The position numbers and the translations under genes were made by a program. Under the pieces are notes generated by a model. It made no database searches and was not told the origin of the DNA. It saw only the letters and a list, made by a program, of their open reading frames with translations. Of a stretch of 33,720 nt of DNA, positions 17,004 through 24,820 are shown piece after piece. Origin of the DNA: an uncultured Collinsella sp. (GTDB taxonomy: Bacteria; Actinomycetota; Coriobacteriia; Coriobacteriales; Coriobacteriaceae); the NCBI GenBank assembly GCA_958413765.1, contig CATYVH010000018.1, positions 1 through 33,720 of the forward strand. Direction: 5' to 3'. The first letter of the stretch is position 1. Every line of letters starts with the position of its first letter.

Positions 17004-17597
17004 TTAGCGCTTGATCTCGATATCGTCGAGCTTGACGTCCATGGCCTCGGTCTTGGCTTCGGCGATGTCGTCGGCAAACTCCAGAGACTTCATCATGGTC
17101 TCGACGGCGTCCTTGTGCTCCTCGACATTGTCGATGCTCACGTAGACGCTGCCGCCGCCTGCTTCGGTGAAGTACTCAGTCGTCACGCCGCCCGAGTGTG
17201 TATAGGAAGCGTTGCGCCAAGTCTTGCCGTTGTACTTGACGGGGTCATTCTCGGTCCACTCAAAGTTGGCCTTCCATTTGGCCTCGTAGTCGAACAGCTC
17301 GTCGGCGTTCTTGTCGGAGTCGAAGACAGGGATGAAGCGATCGCTGGCGTGCTCGCTCTCGGTGAACTTAAACTGGGCCCTATCGGCGGTGTCGCCTGCG
17401 ACGTCCGTGATTTCGACGCCCTCGGGCACCTCGACCTTAAACCAAATGAAGTCGGTCCTCATATCCACGGCTGGCTTTTCTGCTCCGCCGCCACCGCCAC
17501 TGCCAGCAGCGCCACCGCTTCCACCGCAACCCACCAGGGCAACTGCGGCAAAAAGACTCATGCAGAGGGTGAGAATCGCAAAGGCCTTCTTTTTCAT
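17004..17597 (-). CDS. Lipoprotein of unknown function, paralog 1
   Basis: A 197-residue protein with a short lipoprotein signal: MKKK, a hydrophobic stretch and the lipobox LVGC (Cys24), so it should be anchored to the outer face of the membrane. A Gly/Ser linker follows, then a domain of about 150 residues beginning TDFIWFKVEVPEGVEI. It shares this opening, the segment DRFIPV, YNGKTW and the C-terminal pattern with the adjacent gene at 17838, so the two are a tandem duplication. GAGGAGG lies eight bases before the ATG, almost identical to the paralog. Function is unknown; the fold may be of the PsbP or DcrB kind, judged only from strand pattern. Confidence 0.88.
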   Translation of the reverse strand: MKKKAFAILTLCMSLFAAVALVGCGGSGGAAGSGGGGGAEKPAVDMRTDFIWFKVEVPEGVEITDVAGDTADRAQFKFTESEHASDRFIPVFDSDKNADELFDYEAKWKANFEWTENDPVKYNGKTWRNASYTHSGGVTTEYFTEAGGGSVYVSIDNVEEHKDAVETMMKSLEFADDIAEAKTEAMDVKLDDIEIKR

Positions 17598-17670
17598 GGT
17601 CGTGTCCTCCTCGGTCTGTAACCGCCCATGGATTACCTGTCTTTACTGTACGCGCGAGCGGCTCGTTCGG

Positions 17671-17688
17671 GTGGGCCATGTGTCCCAT
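17671..17688. repeat. Copy 1 of an 18-bp near-palindromic motif
   Basis: GTGGGCCATGTGTCCCAT occurs identically at 18636-18653. Its core TGGGCCA-TG-TGTCCCA is an inverted repeat with one mismatch. It lies 74 bases upstream of the lipoprotein 1 start. An operator for a shared regulator is possible. Confidence 0.6.
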
Positions 17689-17740
17689 TCTGGGGGCAGG
17701 ATTTGCGCCGACAAGTGGCAATATACGCGGGCACAAAAGA

Positions 17741-17769
17741 GGGGAGGGCCGATGTCGTCGGCCCTCCCC
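17741..17769 (-). terminator. Intrinsic terminator of lipoprotein 2
   Basis: A perfect 12-bp stem (17741-17752 with 17758-17769) and a five-base loop are followed on the minus strand by TCTTTTG. This separates the two lipoprotein genes into independent transcripts. Confidence 0.85.
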
Positions 17770-17837
17770 GGGTTGGGCACCCGTTGTTTTAATGGAGCGC
17801 ATGTGCGCGGGTGGCATAGGCACGTGCGGGTGCCCCG

Positions 17838-18437
17838 TTACTTGATCTCGATGCTCGAAATCTCGACTTCGCGTGCCTCGTCAACTGCTTTCTTCATGTC
17901 GTCGGGGAACTCGATGGAGTTGAGGAGTGTCTCGGCTTCTTTCTTGTGCTGGTCGAAGTTCGAGATGAGGACGTAGGCGCTTCCCGGCTCAACGTCGGTA
18001 AAAAGCATGGTTGAGATGCCGCTGTTGTCCTCGTATGTTCCGACGAGCCACGTCCTGCCGTTATACTCGACGGACCCGCCATCCTTCCACTGGAACGTAT
18101 CCCCCTTCTTTTCCGCCTGGTCGGCGTGGGATTCCTCGGCCGTCAGCGCTTTTTTCCAAACGGGGATAAAGCGATCGGCCGAGGCGTTCTCGTCTTCGGG
18201 GAAGGTGAGCTGAACCCTGTCGGCATTCTTGCCGGCGGAGTCGCTTACGCCGACGCCCTCGGGCATCTCGACCTTAAACCAGATAAAGTCGGTCTTCTTG
18301 GCGACGGGGACCTTTTCCTTGCTCTCGCTCTTGGAGGCGCTGCCGCCGCCCGATGCGCTCCCGCCGCAGCCGACAAGGGCAAACACGGCAAAGAGGGCGA
18401 TGCAAAGGGAAAGGATCGATAGGGTCTTTTTCTTCAT
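17838..18437 (-). CDS. Lipoprotein of unknown function, paralog 2
   Basis: A 199-residue lipoprotein related throughout to paralog 1: MKKKTLSILSLC leader, LVGC lipobox, a Ser/Gly/Lys linker, then TDFIWFKVEMPEGVGV, ADRFIPVW, VEYNGRTW and an IEFPDDMKKAVDEA ending. The ATG at 18437 has AAGGAGG eight bases upstream. The frame stays open to 18746, but that extension contains no signal and spans the conserved motif at 18636, so it is rejected. The two proteins differ most in the linker and the middle region, as expected for an old duplication. Function is unknown; both would sit on the cell surface. Confidence 0.88.
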   Translation of the reverse strand: MKKKTLSILSLCIALFAVFALVGCGGSASGGGSASKSESKEKVPVAKKTDFIWFKVEMPEGVGVSDSAGKNADRVQLTFPEDENASADRFIPVWKKALTAEESHADQAEKKGDTFQWKDGGSVEYNGRTWLVGTYEDNSGISTMLFTDVEPGSAYVLISNFDQHKKEAETLLNSIEFPDDMKKAVDEAREVEISSIEIK

Positions 18438-18814
18438 GGTGGCGTCCTCCTTGTCTGCCAGGGACATCGTGTGCCGCGGATCGCTGGGGCGGCGGTTACG
18501 CATGCACATGATGCCTTTGTTTGCTGTGCGGTTATTCCTCCATTCGTCGTCCGGTGTCGTGGCGAGCGTTGCCCCAACATAGGGCTCCTTACCTATATGT
18601 ATGCCCCAGTTGCCGCTGCCCGGGAGTCTCGAAACGTGGGCCATGTGTCCCATGTTTGTGTCGCTGCCGCCTATCGTGTGCCATAGAAATCCGCGATGGC
18701 CAGGTGCGCTGACGCCCATGTGCTTATGGGCTAGACTTAGCACCATTATGTGATCGATGCGGTCGGTCGGCGGTTGCCGCTCGACCGATGTATATGACTT
18801 GAAGGTGCATGTGT
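18438..18814. other. Intergenic region between lipoprotein 2 and fchA
   Basis: No gene is supported in these 377 bases. The region holds the second 18-bp motif and, at 18714-18731, a GCCCAT-N6-ATGGGC dyad next to a TAGACT sequence that could serve the fchA promoter. The long distance leaves room for regulated promoters on both strands. Confidence 0.5.
18636..18653. repeat. Copy 2 of the 18-bp near-palindromic motif
   Basis: It is identical over 18 bases to 17671-17688 and lies 199 bases upstream of the lipoprotein 2 start. The flanking sequence differs between the copies, so the identity is confined to the motif rather than left from the gene duplication. Confidence 0.6.
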
Positions 18815-19447
18815 ATGAGCCAAGAGATGATGGACAAGACCTGCCGCGGGTTTGCCGAGGCGCTTGCCGCGCGCGAGCCGGTGCCCGGCGGCGGCAGCGC
18901 GAGCGCCTTTGTGGGTGCGCTGGGCGCCTCGCTGTGCGGGATGGTCGCGCGCTACGGCGCGACCAACCCCACGCTTGCCGATCGCGCGGATGACCTGACG
19001 CGCGCGTTTGCCCAGGCTGATGAGCTGGCCCAGGAGCTTGTCGAGTTGGTTGCCGAGGACGTTCGTGCCTATGGGCAGGTGTCCGCGGCGTACGGTATTC
19101 CGCGTGACGATCCGGCTCGAGCGACCGCGATTCAGGATGCGCTGCATGTGGCCGCTATGCCGCCGTATCGCATTATGGATGCCTGCGGGCGTGCACTGGC
19201 GCTGCTCGAGGACATGGCCGACAAGGGTTCGCGTCAGCTGCTGTCCGATGTGGCGTGCGGCGCCGTGTTCTGCCGTTCTGCTATGCAGGGCGCGAGCTTG
19301 ACGCTCTTTGCGAACACCACGTCTATGAAGGATCGCGCTCGTGCTGAGGAGCTCGAGACGGCGTGTGATGAGTTGCTCGATATGTGGTTGCCGCGCGCCG
19401 ATGCGCTGGCGCGCCGCGCCGCCGACGCTGCAAGGAAGAGAGGATAG
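18815..19447 (+). CDS. fchA: Methenyltetrahydrofolate cyclohydrolase / cyclodeaminase-family protein FchA
   Basis: A 210-residue, mostly helical protein of the formiminotransferase-cyclodeaminase C-terminal family. The folate-site signature PVPGGGSASAFVGALGASL is at residues about 22-40. Stand-alone members act as methenyl-THF cyclohydrolase (FchA) or formimino-THF cyclodeaminase. Its position two bases before folD favours a one-carbon role, interconverting 10-formyl- and 5,10-methenyl-THF. The ATG at 18815 is chosen because GAAGGTG lies eight bases upstream; the in-frame ATG at 18809 is too close to it. Cyclodeaminase activity for histidine breakdown is the alternative; no hut genes are visible. 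Confidence 0.88.
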   Translation: MSQEMMDKTCRGFAEALAAREPVPGGGSASAFVGALGASLCGMVARYGATNPTLADRADDLTRAFAQADELAQELVELVAEDVRAYGQVSAAYGIPRDDPARATAIQDALHVAAMPPYRIMDACGRALALLEDMADKGSRQLLSDVACGAVFCRSAMQGASLTLFANTTSMKDRARAEELETACDELLDMWLPRADALARRAADAARKRG

Positions 19448-19449
19448 CC

Positions 19450-20322
19450 ATGGCTGAACTGCTGAAGGGTGCTCCCGTCGCCCGCGCGTTGACTGAGGAA
19501 CTTGCTGCTCGCTGCGCAGTCCTGCACGAGCGGGGCGTTGTTCCGACGTTGGTTATCGTGCGTGTGGGTGAACGCGAGGACGACCTATCCTACGAGCGCG
19601 GTGCCCTCAAACGCTGCGAGAAGGTTGGCATTGAAGCTCGCCGCGTTTTGCTTTCTGCCGATGTTTCGCAGGACGAGCTGTTGACGGCCATCGAGGACAT
19701 CAATACCGATTCGTCTGTTCATGGCTGCCTGATGTTCCGCCCGCTGCCCGCCGGCCTTGACGAGGACGCGGTTGCCGCAGCGCTCGATCCTGCCAAGGAC
19801 GTTGACTCTATGACGCCGGCTTCGCTGCTCACCACGCTTTCGGGGCGCGGCGAGGGTTTTGCCCCCTGCACAGCCGAAGCCGTGCTTGCTTTGCTGGATC
19901 ATTACGGCGTTGAGCTGGATGGAGCTAAGGTTGCTGTGGTCGGGCGCTCGCTGGTGATCGGGCGTCCTGTTGCCGCCATGCTTACGGCGCGCAATGCGAC
20001 CGTGACGACGTGCCATACGCATACGCGCGACCTTGCTGCCGAGTGCCGTGCTGCCGACATTGTGGTTGCGGCCGTTGGACGCGCGCGTACGATTGGCGTG
20101 GATGCGGTTCGCGAGGGCCAGACGATCATCGATGTTGGCATTAATTGGGACGAGGCCGCTGGCAAGCTGGTGGGTGACGTCGATTCTGATGCTGCGGAGC
20201 CGGTCGTTAACGCCATCACGCCCGTGCCGGGCGGCGTGGGCGCTGTGACGACGGCGATCCTCGCCAAACACGTGATCGAAGCGGCCGAGCGTGCATCGAA
20301 ATGGGCGTTTTGGGCTGTTTGA
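19450..20322 (+). CDS. folD: Bifunctional methylenetetrahydrofolate dehydrogenase/cyclohydrolase FolD
   Basis: A 290-residue protein of family length. It oxidises 5,10-methylene-THF to methenyl-THF with NAD(P) and can hydrolyse the product to 10-formyl-THF. Signatures seen are the substrate-site helix YERGALKRCEKVGI, the HGCLMFRPLP loop (the FRPLP variant rather than VQLPLP), PAKDVDSMTP, PCTAEAVLALLDHYGV, and the nucleotide loop VVGRSLVIGRPVAAML; it ends with TPVPGGVGAVTTAIL. The ATG at 19450 is two bases after the fchA stop, with AAGGAAGAGAGG before it, so the two form one operon. With fhs they complete the formate to methylene-THF route. The cyclohydrolase function may overlap that of FchA. 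Confidence 0.95.
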   Translation: MAELLKGAPVARALTEELAARCAVLHERGVVPTLVIVRVGEREDDLSYERGALKRCEKVGIEARRVLLSADVSQDELLTAIEDINTDSSVHGCLMFRPLPAGLDEDAVAAALDPAKDVDSMTPASLLTTLSGRGEGFAPCTAEAVLALLDHYGVELDGAKVAVVGRSLVIGRPVAAMLTARNATVTTCHTHTRDLAAECRAADIVVAAVGRARTIGVDAVREGQTIIDVGINWDEAAGKLVGDVDSDAAEPVVNAITPVPGGVGAVTTAILAKHVIEAAERASKWAFWAV

Positions 20323-20336
20323 GGGGTTAGTTCTAT

Positions 20337-20577
20337 ACCCCGTGGACAAAAAATGCCAAATATGAGTACTGTTGCCAAGATAGTCACATATATTTTAGGT
20401 CAAATAGGCTCTCTAACGATATTTATTATCGATAGAGAGCCTATTTTATTGGACCTATGAGGAATTACATCATCTAATTTTTGAACAAATGTAGGCTTTC
20501 GACACCCATGCGTAGCAAAATTGCTGTTACTAAATTGGTGACAGTACTCATATTTGGCATATTTTGACCACAGGGGT
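20337..20577. mobile_element. MITE-like AT-rich inverted-repeat element
   Basis: A 241-base block that is strikingly AT-rich compared with the GC-rich flanks. Its ends are inverted repeats of about 43 bases: from ACCCC at 20337 and, in reverse, from 20577. They include 20 identical bases (20353-20372 and 20541-20560, ATGCCAAATATGAGTACTGT) and only a handful of mismatches elsewhere. Inside lies a second, nested palindrome (20396-20457). There is no credible gene in it, and no clear target-site duplication was found in the immediate flanks. It fits a non-autonomous transposable element or a dispersed extragenic repeat; which family it belongs to needs other copies. Confidence 0.7.
20402..20450 (+). 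terminator. Terminator-like hairpin inside the AT-rich element
   Basis: AAATAGGCTCTCT (20402-20414) pairs perfectly with AGAGAGCCTATTT (20434-20446). The stem extends inward by several further pairs, and TTTTATT follows. It would end the fchA-folD transcript, so the inserted element may supply the operon's terminator. Confidence 0.6.
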
Positions 20578-20658
20578 TGCCAGCGCCGCGGTTTCGCCCT
20601 TTCTGCGCCGAAGCGATACACTGTTATCGTTTGATTTCTTCGCTCAAGGAGGATGCGC

Positions 20659-22182
20659 ATGCCGTGCACAACGATTTTGGTCGGTAAGAACGCGAGCTAC
20701 GACGGGTCGACGCTGGTCGCCCGCAACGAGGACTCGTCCAACGGGGTGTTTGAGCCCAAGCGTATGCGCGTGGTGCATCCCGACGAGCAGCCGCGTGCCT
20801 ACATGAGCGTCCTGAGTCGCCTGACCGTTGAACTGCCCGATAACCCCATGCGCTACACGAGCGTCCCCGATGTTGTCCCGGGCCACGGCATCTGGGCCGA
20901 GGCCGGCTTCAACGAGCTCAATGTGGGCATGTCCGCAACCGAGACGCTCACCACCAACGAGCGCGTTCGCGGCGCCGACCCGCTCGTGGACTACGTGCCC
21001 GCCAAGGGCAACGAGGGCGAGGACGGATACGTTCCGGCACAGCCCGGTGGCCTGGGCGAGGAGGACATGGTGACCCTGGTGCTGCCATATGCCAAATCCG
21101 CCCGCGACGGCGTACGCATTCTGGGTGACCTGCTCGAGCGTTATGGCACCTACGAGAACAACGGCATCGCCTTTAGCGACGTGGACGAGATCTGGTGGCT
21201 CGAGACCATCGGCGGCCACCACTGGATCGCCAAGCGCGTGCCCGATGACGCCTATGTGACCATGCCCAACCAGCTGGGTATCGACAGCTTTGACCTGGAT
21301 GACGCCGAGGGCGCCCAGGCCGACCACATGTGCTCCGCCGACCTGCGTGCCTGGATGGCCGAGTGGCATCTGGACCTGACGCTGGGCGTCGATGGCGACG
21401 GCCCGGCTGCGATCTTTAACCCGCGCGAGGCCTTTGGCTCGCACAGCGACAGCGACCATGTCTACAACACGCCGCGCGCCTGGTACATGCAGCGCTGCCT
21501 CAACCCCAGCGATGTGTGGGACGGCCCCGAGGCCGACTACACGCCCGAGAGCGACGACATCCCCTGGAGCCGCGTGCCCGAGCGCAAGGTGACCATCGAG
21601 GACATCAAGTACGTGCTTTCGAGCCACTACCAGGGCACGGAGTACGACTGCTACGGCAGCAAGGGCACGCCCGCCACGCGTGGCGCTTATCGCCCCATCG
21701 GCATCAACCGCAACAGCCAGCTCGCCGTGTTGCAGCTGCGCCCCTATGCGCAGCCGGCCTACCGCGCCGTGCAGTGGATGGCCTTTGGCTCCAACTCGTT
21801 TAACGCGCTGGTTCCGCTGTACGCCAACGTCGAGACCATGCCCGAGTACTATGCCGACACGCAGGCTCGCGTGACGTCCGAAAACTTCTACTGGGCCAAC
21901 CGCCTGATCGGCGCGCTGGCCGACGTCCGCTTCCATGAGTGCGGTCGCGCAGTCGAGGATTATCAGGAGAAGGTCGGTGGCATGGGCCACAAGCAGATCC
22001 ATGACGTCGATGCTGCCGTAGCCGCTCTGCCTGAGGCCGAGGTACCTGCCGAACTTGCACGCGCCAATGAGGCCTTTGCCGAGCGTGTTCGCGTAGAGAC
22101 CGATGCTCTACTGGGTAAGGTGCTCTACACCACGAGCTGTGCCATGAAGAACTCTTTCGCGATGAACGACAACGTGAGATAG
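20659..22182 (+). CDS. C69-family dipeptidase (PepD-like)
   Basis: A 507-residue N-terminal-nucleophile hydrolase of peptidase family C69, which cleaves dipeptides. The start ATG at 20659 leaves Cys3 next to the N terminus (MPCTTILVGKNASYDGS), where removal of the first residues exposes the catalytic cysteine. AAGGAGG ends six bases before; the ATG at 20653 is rejected since it overlaps the spacing of that site. Other family marks are STLVARNEDSSNG, WWLETIGGHHWIAKRVPDD and the C-terminal NRLIGALAD. No secretion signal precedes the nucleophile, so it is probably cytoplasmic. It stands alone; the AT-rich element lies just upstream and may influence its expression. Confidence 0.93.
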   Translation: MPCTTILVGKNASYDGSTLVARNEDSSNGVFEPKRMRVVHPDEQPRAYMSVLSRLTVELPDNPMRYTSVPDVVPGHGIWAEAGFNELNVGMSATETLTTNERVRGADPLVDYVPAKGNEGEDGYVPAQPGGLGEEDMVTLVLPYAKSARDGVRILGDLLERYGTYENNGIAFSDVDEIWWLETIGGHHWIAKRVPDDAYVTMPNQLGIDSFDLDDAEGAQADHMCSADLRAWMAEWHLDLTLGVDGDGPAAIFNPREAFGSHSDSDHVYNTPRAWYMQRCLNPSDVWDGPEADYTPESDDIPWSRVPERKVTIEDIKYVLSSHYQGTEYDCYGSKGTPATRGAYRPIGINRNSQLAVLQLRPYAQPAYRAVQWMAFGSNSFNALVPLYANVETMPEYYADTQARVTSENFYWANRLIGALADVRFHECGRAVEDYQEKVGGMGHKQIHDVDAAVAALPEAEVPAELARANEAFAERVRVETDALLGKVLYTTSCAMKNSFAMNDNVR

Positions 22183-22281
22183 GGATTTCCCGTCGATCGA
22201 ATAGCGCTAAAACGCTTTGTCGCTTTCACTCAATCTTGGGTACAAGAACGCCAATGCAGTTGTTTGTGATTGGAGACAACC

Positions 22282-22698
22282 ATGGTTATGAAACTCGATC
22301 AGCTTGTTAACGGCGCCATCAACGTGGGCTTTGGCGCTGCCGCCGTTGCTGTCGAAGGCGGCAAGAAGGTCCTCGACGACCTTAACACCAAAGGCGAGCA
22401 GGTCCGCAAGGACACCGCCACCCCCGATATCGCCCGCAGCGTGTCCGACATGTTCGAGCAGGCCGGCGGTACCATCTCCGATCTGACCGAGCGTCTGGGC
22501 GTGCAGGGCGAGACCGCGGCCCAACGCGTGCTCGACGAGCTCATTCTGGCTCGCGTCCGCGTTATGACCGCGCCCGAGCGTACGGCCTTCCTGGCCCATG
22601 TGCGCGACATCGTCGATTCGGTCGAGGACAACGTGACCTCGGTGCCCGTCGAGTCCGTTGAGCCCGACGATGCGAAGGATACCGAAGAGGCCGAGTAG
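22282..22698 (+). CDS. Phasin-like helical protein paired with an ABC1 kinase
   Basis: A 138-residue protein, nearly all helical. The ATG at 22282 follows GGAG by six bases. The N-terminal hydrophobic amphipathic part (LVNGAINVGFGAAAVAVEGG) and the coiled middle (EQAGGTISDLTERLGV) resemble polyhydroxyalkanoate-granule phasin-like proteins that commonly precede AarF/UbiB genes. The C terminus is acidic. The stop is eight bases before the next gene, so they form one operon. No polymer synthase is visible, so storage-granule function is doubtful; a membrane or lipid scaffold role with the kinase is the better guess. Confidence 0.8.
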   Translation: MVMKLDQLVNGAINVGFGAAAVAVEGGKKVLDDLNTKGEQVRKDTATPDIARSVSDMFEQAGGTISDLTERLGVQGETAAQRVLDELILARVRVMTAPERTAFLAHVRDIVDSVEDNVTSVPVESVEPDDAKDTEEAE

Positions 22699-22706
22699 CA
22701 GCGCAG

Positions 22707-24470
22707 ATGGCAGATTCCACCACCGATTACAACAATCTAGATCCCTTGGGTGACGAGGCGGCGGTTGTCGATGAGGTCGACGCCGCCGTCTCGGGCGCTC
22801 GCAAGAAGCCGCGCGCTGTCGATATGGTGCCAGAGGAGCCCGACGCGATGGCGCCGGACGAGGAATACCAGCTCACGCCGGCGGGTCGTCGCGAACGCAT
22901 CGGGCAGATTGTTCGCCTGGTCAAAAAGTACCGTGTGTGGGATAACCTCACGCCGGTTCGTTTGCGCCGCCTGCTCGAGGAACTCGGCCCCATGTTCGTC
23001 AAGATGGGGCAGATTCTGGCCAACCGGTCCGAGATTCTGCCGCAACGCTTTTGCGACGAGCTGCGTCGTCTGCGCTCCGACGTGGAGCCGGTGCCGTACG
23101 AGGTCGTACTCAGTTGTCTGGAAGAAGAATATGGCCTGCGCCTGGGGGAGATGTTCGATGCGATCGACCCCAATCCGCTTGGTAGCGCATCGCTCGCGCA
23201 GGTGCACCGCGCTCGTCTGGTGACGGGCGAGGACGTGGCCGTCAAGGTGCAGCGCCCCGGTGCGCAGCAGGTTATGGCACAGGACATCGATATCATCCGC
23301 TCGGTGGTGCGTATCGTTTCCAAGTTCGTCAACACCGATCAATTTGTTGACCTGCACGGCGTAGTCGAGGAGTTGTGGACCTCGTTTCGCGAGGAGACCA
23401 ACTTTTTGGCCGAGGCCAAAAACCTCAACGACTTCTACGAGTTCCATAAGAGCGTTCATGGCGTGACGTGTCCTAAATCCTATCTGGACCTGTGCACCGA
23501 GCACGTGGTGGTTATGGACTACGTCGACGGCATTTCGATCGCCGATCCTGAACGCTTGGTGGCCGAGGGCTATGACTTGGAAAAGATCGGTGCCGCAATC
23601 GTCGAGGATTACTCGACGCAGGTGCTCGATGACGGCTTTTTCCATGCCGACCCGCATGCGGGAAACATTATTCTCAAGGACGGCATCGTTTACTTTATCG
23701 ACTTGGGCATGGTCGGACGCATGTCGAGTCACGATCGCGGTATCGTCAAGGACATGATTTTCGCCGTGGCCGAGGGTGACGTGCCCAAGCTCAAGGATTC
23801 GCTCATGCGCTTCGCCGTGACGCGTGGCGACTCGGCTGAGCTCGATCATTCGGCCTTTTTGTCCGATTTGGACTTTATCGTGGCTGACTTTGCGGGCCTT
23901 GACCTGAAGGATCTGGATATCGGTGAGTTTTTGACCTCGCTGTTAAACCTGGCGCGCAAAAACGACGTTGAGCTGCCGAGCGTGGTAACGATGTTCGCCC
24001 GCGGCATGGTGACGCTCGAGGGTCTGCTGACCGAGTACATGCCCAACGTCAACATGATCCAGATCATCCAAACGCACATTAAAAACGAGAAAAGCACCTA
24101 TGCGCGCGTGCGTGATATGGGACGCGATCTTGCCGCGAGCAGCTATCGCGCGGCAAAAGGCTCGCTCGAGGCGGCCGAGTATCTGGGCTTGGCTTCGCGT
24201 ATGCTCACGCGCGGCCAGCTTAAGGTAAACACGCAGATCATGAGCAGCGATAAGGCGCTGCGACAGCTGGGCGGAATTATCGACCGCATGTCGATGGCAA
24301 TTGTGATCGCTGGTCTGTTTATCGGTTCGTCGGTGGTGTACTACGCACGCATCGAGCCGGTTGTGTTTGGCATCCCAGTCATTGGCTTTATGGGCTACGT
24401 GAGCGCGCTGGTGCTGGCGCTTATGCTGGGCCGCAATATCTGGCTCAACAGCCACGGCGGCAAGCACTAG
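22707..24470 (+). CDS. ABC1/AarF/UbiB-family atypical kinase-like protein
   Basis: A 587-residue protein. It has the family's invariant KxGQ motif (FVKMGQILANRSEILP, about residues 95-110), the Ala-rich nucleotide loop GSASLAQVHRA, the lysine AVKVQRPG, the catalytic-type segment FFHADPHAGNI and the metal-binding IDLGM. Two C-terminal hydrophobic helices (about residues 530-582) anchor it in the membrane. Family members (UbiB, COQ8) use ATP to support lipid, often quinone, biosynthesis. Whether this organism makes quinones cannot be judged here. The first 60 residues are acidic and unconserved. The ATG lies eight bases after the phasin-like gene, without a strong ribosome site, so coupled translation is likely. 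Confidence 0.93.
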   Translation: MADSTTDYNNLDPLGDEAAVVDEVDAAVSGARKKPRAVDMVPEEPDAMAPDEEYQLTPAGRRERIGQIVRLVKKYRVWDNLTPVRLRRLLEELGPMFVKMGQILANRSEILPQRFCDELRRLRSDVEPVPYEVVLSCLEEEYGLRLGEMFDAIDPNPLGSASLAQVHRARLVTGEDVAVKVQRPGAQQVMAQDIDIIRSVVRIVSKFVNTDQFVDLHGVVEELWTSFREETNFLAEAKNLNDFYEFHKSVHGVTCPKSYLDLCTEHVVVMDYVDGISIADPERLVAEGYDLEKIGAAIVEDYSTQVLDDGFFHADPHAGNIILKDGIVYFIDLGMVGRMSSHDRGIVKDMIFAVAEGDVPKLKDSLMRFAVTRGDSAELDHSAFLSDLDFIVADFAGLDLKDLDIGEFLTSLLNLARKNDVELPSVVTMFARGMVTLEGLLTEYMPNVNMIQIIQTHIKNEKSTYARVRDMGRDLAASSYRAAKGSLEAAEYLGLASRMLTRGQLKVNTQIMSSDKALRQLGGIIDRMSMAIVIAGLFIGSSVVYYARIEPVVFGIPVIGFMGYVSALVLALMLGRNIWLNSHGGKH

Positions 24471-24521
24471 AGGCTGCGACCGTCACCGCATTTTCCTATC
24501 GCAAACAATAGCTTTTACCTT

Positions 24522-24549
24522 GGGCTTCGCCTGCGTGCGAGGCCCTTTT
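24522..24549 (+). terminator. Intrinsic terminator of the phasin-like/ABC1 operon
   Basis: GGGCTTCGC (24522-24530) pairs with GCGAGGCCC (24537-24545) with one G-T wobble. The loop is six bases and four T follow. It insulates the riboswitch locus downstream. Confidence 0.75.
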
Positions 24550-24585
24550 GCGTGATACCATTTTGACGATAATGATCGATGGCCT

Positions 24586-24758
24586 AGATGGTGGTGCGGA
24601 GACGCACGAATGCGCGGTTTTCCTGCGCGTTTGGGAGAATCGGGGTGCAAGTCCCCGGCTGTACCAGTAACCGTAATTCCTCTTGGCTCGGGATGCTCGC
24701 GTCGCAGATCGGACGGCGCGCCCGAGTCGTTAAGGTTAAGTCGGATCGCCTCCCATCT
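24586..24758 (+). ncRNA. Cobalamin riboswitch
   Basis: The conserved core is readable: GGGAGAA, then GGGTGCAAGTCCCC (24642-24655), GGCTGTACCAGTAACCGTAA, and near the end a B12-box-like TAAGTCGGATCGCCTCCC (24737-24754). The closing helix pairs AGATGG (24586-24591) with CCATCT (24753-24758). Aptamers of this class bind adenosyl- or other cobalamins and shut down B12 uptake or synthesis genes when the vitamin is plentiful. The first downstream ATG (24821) lies in a small CCCC-GAT-GGGG pairing, so control of translation initiation is plausible but not shown. No intrinsic terminator is obvious between aptamer and gene. Confidence 0.88.
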
Positions 24759-24820
24759 TGCGTGCGGCTGCGGCGTATGCCGCCGGTGTGCATAGGGCTC
24801 TGGAGGGAAGGGGGACCCCG

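Noticed and set aside
18438..18746. N-terminal extension of lipoprotein 2
   Set aside because: The open frame continues, but the lipoprotein signal and a strong ribosome site place the start at 18437; the region contains the conserved motif and no signal.
20400..20669. 89-codon minus-strand frame within the AT-rich element
   Set aside because: It runs through the inverted repeat and into the pepD ribosome site, has no ribosome site of its own and no recognisable domain.
20644..22002. Long minus-strand frame opposite the dipeptidase gene
   Set aside because: Composition is that of an antisense shadow and the plus-strand gene is certain.
24758..24820. Upstream TTG at 24758 as start of the large DUF4430 protein
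   Set aside because: It lies within the last bases of the riboswitch closing helix and has no ribosome site; the ATG at 24821 follows GGAGGGAAGGGGG.
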